A stretch of DNA of 64,000 nucleotides, taken from positions 62,001-126,000 of the forward strand of contig CAZNUW010000007.1 in the NCBI GenBank assembly GCA_964576515.1. Direction: 5' to 3'. The translations under genes were made by a program, and so were the position numbers. Source of the DNA: SHVO01 sp964576515 (GTDB taxonomy: Bacteria > Pseudomonadota > Alphaproteobacteria > Rhodospirillales > Rhodospirillaceae). The notes below the pieces were generated by a model. The model was not told the DNA's origin. It did no database searches and saw only the letters and a program-made list of their open reading frames with translations. Below, one piece after another: positions 59,941 to 64,000 of the stretch; positions within the stretch are counted from its first letter, which is position 1; each line of letters begins with the position of its first letter.

Positions 59941-60918
59941 ATGTCGCAACGAGACGCTGGGCCGCAACATGACGCCGGCGCATCGCGCCGCGCGTTCTTT
60001 TCGGCCGCGGGCGGCGCGTTGATCGCCACGGCCGCGGCGCCCGCGCAGGTCGCCGCGGCGTCCGCTCCAACACCCGCGACACCGGGCGATAGGATGCGCG
60101 CGCTGCTCAAAGCGCCGGGACCGATTGCGGCGCCCATCGTGTACGACGTCGCGTCCGCGAAGCTCGCCCAGCATATGGGCTTCACGTGCGTCACGGTTGG
60201 TGGCAGCGCCATTTCCAGCGGAATGTATGGAATGGGCGACTATGGCATGGCCACCATCTCCGAACTGGTGGAGATGGCTGTGCGTATGGCGCAAGCCCTG
60301 GATGTTCCTTTGATCGCCGATGCCGACGACGGCGGCGGAAACCCGATGAACGTCTATCGCGCTATGAAACGCTATGCCGCGGGCGGGGTCGCCTGCGTGC
60401 TGCTTGAAGACCTCACCGGCGCGAAACATGTGCCCGGGCGCCCCGAGGGTCAGATGGTTCCCCTCGACCTCCATGTGGAGAAGATCAAAGCGGCGATGGA
60501 CGCCGGCGGCGCAAGCGGTCCTGTCGTGCTCGGTCGTTGCGATGGCCTCGCCAAGGGCGAAAGTTTCGATCAGGTCTTGGCGCGGGTGAAGGCCTATGCC
60601 GACGCGGGGGCTGAAATGATCTTTGTCGCGGGCGCTTCCCTTGAACAGAAGAAGAAAGCCGCTGAGGTCGGCGGACGCCCGCTGTTCAGCACCGGTGGTC
60701 CGGCCACCGTGACCGAGGAGGGTGCGCATGGCGTGAAGGTCGCGGCGTTCGCGATCGAGCCCTACGCGCTGGGCGCGGCCCATCAGGCGCTCGCGGCGTT
60801 GCAGAAGGACGGCAAGATCGCGGGTTTGGCCGCGATCCCGCGCGACGTGTCGCTCGCCATCCAGGACGCCGCCCGCTGGGCGGAAATTCACGCGAAGTAT
60901 AAAGCCGACAAGGTATAG
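59941..60918 (+). CDS. Tat-signal ICL/PEPM-superfamily protein
   Basis: The 325-residue protein belongs to the isocitrate lyase/phosphoenolpyruvate mutase superfamily. It starts with a twin-arginine signal ASRRAFFSAAGGALIATAA (residues 14-32), unusual for a family that acts in the cytosol. The metal site reads IADADDGGGN, where related enzymes have AD-x-D-x-GYG; LLEDLTG follows, but the KKCGH loop of isocitrate lyase is missing. Function is unknown, perhaps a periplasmic C-C lyase or a binding protein. The aldolase gene follows by 8 bases. Confidence 0.85.
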   Translation: MSQRDAGPQHDAGASRRAFFSAAGGALIATAAAPAQVAAASAPTPATPGDRMRALLKAPGPIAAPIVYDVASAKLAQHMGFTCVTVGGSAISSGMYGMGDYGMATISELVEMAVRMAQALDVPLIADADDGGGNPMNVYRAMKRYAAGGVACVLLEDLTGAKHVPGRPEGQMVPLDLHVEKIKAAMDAGGASGPVVLGRCDGLAKGESFDQVLARVKAYADAGAEMIFVAGASLEQKKKAAEVGGRPLFSTGGPATVTEEGAHGVKVAAFAIEPYALGAAHQALAALQKDGKIAGLAAIPRDVSLAIQDAARWAEIHAKYKADKV

Positions 60919-60926
60919 GACGGTCC

Positions 60927-61649
60927 GTGACGTTGCTGGCTTTCGACGCGGACGAGGTTCGCGCACTACGCACCGATCTTGCGCTGGCCTTGCGCGCGGC
61001 CGATCACCACGGCCTTTCCGAGGGTGTGTGCAATCATTTCAGCGTGGCGCTCCCCGACGGCTCCGACCGATTCCTCATCAACCCGCGTGGCCTTCATTGG
61101 AGCGAGATCCGCGAGGACGACATCGTGATGGTGGACGGCGAGGGGCGTAAACTCGCCGGCCGGCACGAGGTTGAACCCACGGCCATGTTCATTCACGCCG
61201 CCGTGCATCGCGTCGCGGGTAAGGCTTGCGTCCTACATACCCACATGCCGTATGCGACCGCTCTTGGATGTACGAAGGGCGCGCCATTTGAACCAGCGCT
61301 CTCGCAAGGCGCGATGCGTTTCTGTGGCCGTTTCGCGATCGACCTCAACTACGGCGGCCTTGCGCTCGATGCCACCGAAGGCGAGCGGATCGCCCGGGCC
61401 ATGAACGGCGCCGATGTTGTGTTTCTCGCCAATCACGGCGTGATCGTCTGTGGCGCGCGCGTCGATTACGCCTACGACGATCTCTACTACCTCGAACGGG
61501 CCTGCCAGGTGCAGATGATCGCCGCGGCGAGCGGCGTGCCGTTGGCCCCGGTGTCGGCCAATCTCGCGGGCCACGCGGCCGCCCAACTGAACCAGGAGCG
61601 CCTGCAGTCCGAGCTTTTCTTCGCGGCGCTGCGGCGACGCTTGCCTTAG
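60927..61649 (+). CDS. Class II aldolase/adducin-family protein
   Basis: The 240-residue protein has a Zn-binding HTH (LHTHMPYATALG) and a further FLANHGVIVCG segment, as in fuculose-phosphate aldolase-type enzymes. It starts at GTG 60927, 8 bases after the PEPM gene, so the two form an operon. It has no signal peptide, so the pair would be split by the inner membrane unless the Tat signal of the partner is not used. Confidence 0.9.
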   Translation: MTLLAFDADEVRALRTDLALALRAADHHGLSEGVCNHFSVALPDGSDRFLINPRGLHWSEIREDDIVMVDGEGRKLAGRHEVEPTAMFIHAAVHRVAGKACVLHTHMPYATALGCTKGAPFEPALSQGAMRFCGRFAIDLNYGGLALDATEGERIARAMNGADVVFLANHGVIVCGARVDYAYDDLYYLERACQVQMIAAASGVPLAPVSANLAGHAAAQLNQERLQSELFFAALRRRLP

Positions 61650-61830
61650 GTCCAAGGCTCGAATTTCCCTTACAAAAACCGGCCGGTTTGCGTTATTCAG
61701 TGGCCCCATGTGGACCGCGTGTAACAGCATCGTTTTGGGTGGAAGCCGACGAGGAGGGGAAACTCGTCGCGCAATGCTATTGAAAACAGCCACTTAACCA
61801 CCCCTAGTCGGCCTCCGGCCGGAGATTTCC
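61650..61830 (+). promoter_or_regulatory. Leader of argS with stem-loops
   Basis: A 7-bp stem CGACGAG/CTCGTCG (61747-61769) with loop GAGGGGAAA, flanked by AGCAT/ATGCT, sits 60 bases before the argS ATG. A 7-codon open frame (ATG 61774) lies within. No other gene is seen. Confidence 0.35.
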
Positions 61831-63609
61831 ATGAACATCTTCCAGACCTTTAAGTCCCGTATCGATTCCGTCGTCGGCGAATTGATGGCCGAAGGCGCGT
61901 TGCCGGCGGGCCTCGACCTGACGCGCGTCGCGGCCGAACCGCCGCGTGACGCCGCGCACGGCGACATCGCCACCAACGCCGCCATGATCCTCGCCAAGCC
62001 CGCCGGCAAGCCGCCGCGCGCGCTGGCCGATCTGCTGGTCGAACGCCTCAAGAAGCTCCCGGACGTGCTCGACGTCACGGTCGCCGGTCCGGGCTTTATC
62101 AACCTCGCGGTCGATGCCGACATCTGGCGCGGCGCGTTGCGTGACGTGCTGGCAGAAGGCACGCGCTACGGCGATGCCGACGTAGGCAAGGGCGAGCCGG
62201 CGAACGTCGAATATGTTTCGGCCAATCCGACGGGCCCGATGCACGTCGGCCATGCGCGCGGCGCGGTGATCGGCGACGCGCTTGCGAACCTTCTGGCCAA
62301 GGCCGGGTTCAAGGTGACGAAGGAGTATTACATCAACGACGCCGGCGGGCAGGTCGACAACGTCGCCCGCGCGCTGCGCATGCGCTATCTCCAGGTGCTG
62401 GGCAAGATCACGGCGGCCGACGTGCAGGGCGCGCTCGAACGCAAGGAAATACAGTACGGCGGCGACTATCTGATTCCGTGCGCCGAAGCGCTGGCCGCGC
62501 GCGACGGCGACAAATGGGCGAACGTCACCGACGACGCCCAATGGATTCCACCGCTGCGCGACTTCACGGTCGAATTCATGATGAAGATCGTGAAGGAAGA
62601 CCTGGCCGCGATGGGCATCAAGCACGATGTGTTCACGTCCGAGAAGGCGTTGACGCAGGCGGGCAAGGTGGACGACGCCTTGAAGTTCCTGGGTGACAAA
62701 GGCCTCACCTACACGGGCATTCTCGAACCGCCGAAGGGCAAGACGCCGGACGATTACGAACCGCGGCCCCAACTCCTGTTCAAGGCGACGCAGTTCGGCG
62801 ACGAGATCGACCGCCCGCTGAAGAAATCGACCGGCGCGTGGACGTACTTCGCCGCCGATATCGCCTATCACAAGGACAAGGTGGATCGCGGCTTCTATGA
62901 CCTCATCAATATCTGGGGTGCCGATCACGGCGGCTATGTGAAGCGCGTCGATGCCGCTTTGAAGGCGATCACCGACGGCAAGGGCAAGCTGGATGTGCTC
63001 CTGGCCCAGATGGTGCGCGTGTTCAACAACGGCGAGCCGGTGAAGATGTCCAAGCGCGCGGGCACCTTCGTCACCATGCGCGACCTGATCGACGAGGTCG
63101 GCAAGGACGTTGTGCGCTTCATCATGCTCACCCGCAAGAACGACGCGCCGCTCGATTTCGATTATGCCAAGGTGACCGAGAAGTCCCGCGAGAACCCGGT
63201 GTTCTACGTTCAGTACGCCCACGCGCGCGGACGCAGCGTGTTCCGGCATGCGGTCGAGATGTTCCCGGGCGCGGACCTCACCGATGCGGGCCTCGCGAAA
63301 GCGGATCTCTCGCGTTTGAAGGATCCGGATGAAATCGGCGTTCTGCGCACCATCGCCTCGTGGCCGCGCACGGTCGAAGGGGCGGCGCTCGCCCACGAAC
63401 CGCACCGCCTCGCGTTTTACATGTACGACTTGGCCTCGGCGTTCCACGCGCTTTGGAACAAGGGCAACGACGCCGCCGAATTACGTTTCCTTCAGGCGGA
63501 CGATCAGGCGGTCTCGCTTGCGCGCCTTGCGCTTGTTCGCGCGGTCGGGCTGGTGATAGCCTCGGGTCTTGCGGTCTTCGGGGTGGAGCCCGTGGAGGAA
63601 ATGCGTTAA
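61831..63609 (+). CDS. argS: Arginyl-tRNA synthetase
   Basis: The 592-residue class I enzyme charges tRNA-Arg. HIGH-like HVGH lies in VSANPTGPMHVGHARGAVIG and KMSKR in VKMSKRAGTFVTMRDL. N-terminal and anticodon-binding domains are in place. Its stop overlaps the start of the next gene (TAATG). Confidence 0.97.
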   Translation: MNIFQTFKSRIDSVVGELMAEGALPAGLDLTRVAAEPPRDAAHGDIATNAAMILAKPAGKPPRALADLLVERLKKLPDVLDVTVAGPGFINLAVDADIWRGALRDVLAEGTRYGDADVGKGEPANVEYVSANPTGPMHVGHARGAVIGDALANLLAKAGFKVTKEYYINDAGGQVDNVARALRMRYLQVLGKITAADVQGALERKEIQYGGDYLIPCAEALAARDGDKWANVTDDAQWIPPLRDFTVEFMMKIVKEDLAAMGIKHDVFTSEKALTQAGKVDDALKFLGDKGLTYTGILEPPKGKTPDDYEPRPQLLFKATQFGDEIDRPLKKSTGAWTYFAADIAYHKDKVDRGFYDLINIWGADHGGYVKRVDAALKAITDGKGKLDVLLAQMVRVFNNGEPVKMSKRAGTFVTMRDLIDEVGKDVVRFIMLTRKNDAPLDFDYAKVTEKSRENPVFYVQYAHARGRSVFRHAVEMFPGADLTDAGLAKADLSRLKDPDEIGVLRTIASWPRTVEGAALAHEPHRLAFYMYDLASAFHALWNKGNDAAELRFLQADDQAVSLARLALVRAVGLVIASGLAVFGVEPVEEMR

Positions 63610-64000
63610 TGGCGCCAGAATACAGAGGTGGGCGCGATGCGGAGCCGCCTTTGCGCAGGGCCGCAGGGCCGCAGCCGCAAGACGGCAAGCCCGCGGATGA
63701 GCTGCGTGTGCAGCCGTTCACCGACGATGTTTTCAGCGAGTACCATGCGCGCCGCAAGGACGGCCGCTCGTCCTTCGGCCTGATCGCGGGCGTCGTGATC
63801 GGCGTCGCGGTTGTCGGGGGCATCGGCTGGTATATGTGGAACACCGGGGCGCTGACCTCGTCGGCGCCCGTGACCGGCGAGCCTCAACTCGTGAAGGCCG
63901 ATCCCGAGCCCTATAAGGTGAAGCCGGAAAATCCGGGCGGAATGCAGGTCGAGAACCAGGACAAACTGGTGTACGACCGGGTCGCCAAGGGTGAAGCCCC
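63609..64000 (+). CDS. SPOR-domain protein, 5' part
   Basis: About 131 residues are visible: a polar cytosolic start, one transmembrane helix (about residues 57-75: FGLIAGVVIGVAVVGGIGWYM) and a KPENPGGMQVENQDKLVYDRV linker as in alphaproteobacterial SPOR proteins that follow argS. The SPOR domain itself lies outside. It overlaps argS and is co-transcribed. Confidence 0.88.
   Translation, partial: MAPEYRGGRDAEPPLRRAAGPQPQDGKPADELRVQPFTDDVFSEYHARRKDGRSSFGLIAGVVIGVAVVGGIGWYMWNTGALTSSAPVTGEPQLVKADPEPYKVKPENPGGMQVENQDKLVYDRVAKGEA

Overview
The window reads as one high-GC alphaproteobacterial chromosome segment. It carries GcrA, a PopZ/DUF2497 polar organiser, DUF1491, an argS-SPOR junction and many TonB-dependent outer-membrane receptors. 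This suggests a free-living, Caulobacterales-, Micropepsales- or Rhodospirillales-like cell, but the genus cannot be named from the sequence alone. No CRISPR array, prophage, transposase or rRNA operon was seen.

Layout. 1-10.5 kb: the end of an unrecognised gene, then three tandem, very similar TonB-dependent receptors with duplicated and rearranged leaders, each closed by a hairpin terminator. 10.6-20.4 kb: a large membrane protein, an exported dienelactone-hydrolase-like enzyme, two tandem siderophore-type receptors, an MFS exporter and a YqaA/DedA protein. 20.4-30.9 kb: cold-shock protein, IF-1 with an Arg/Gly tail, a LysR regulator divergent from an MmsA-type dehydrogenase, an HI0933 flavoprotein, small proteins, a PCu(A)C copper chaperone, an ABC-F ATPase, an NHL-repeat protein and a sensor kinase. 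31-39 kb: MotA with an unrecognised companion, DUF1491-GcrA, a 2-hydroxyacid dehydrogenase, an MBL hydrolase, an AAG-type glycosylase, an RNA methyltransferase, tRNA-Asn and tRNA-Cys. 38.4-50 kb: pcm-tolC-popZ-valS, interrupted between tolC and popZ by a fourth TonB-dependent receptor, then an IlvD-type dehydratase. 50-64 kb: ExoIII, a DUF922-like protease, ErpA, a dGTPase-like protein, MscL with a zinc-ribbon tail, small membrane and signalling proteins, SelO, a secreted COG4315-type repeat protein, a Tat-signal ICL/PEPM-family protein with a class II aldolase, ArgS and the start of a SPOR protein.

How the genes work together. Six TonB-dependent receptors plus TolC and an EntS-like exporter point to heavy investment in uptake and export across the outer membrane. 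GcrA, PopZ and MotA belong to the cell-cycle and motility programme. The rest is mostly housekeeping: translation, Fe-S assembly, nucleotide clean-up and DNA repair.

The most interesting signals lie between genes. First is a probable small RNA at about 56836-56915, with an EcfG-type general-stress promoter exactly spaced in front of it and two C-rich hairpin loops. Second is a hairpin that would bury the ribosome-binding site of the fourth receptor right up to its ATG. Third is the duplicated leader of the receptor array, which has been cut and re-joined in front of the third copy. Two short genes (25627-25806 and 50275-50442, minus strand) are also proposed.
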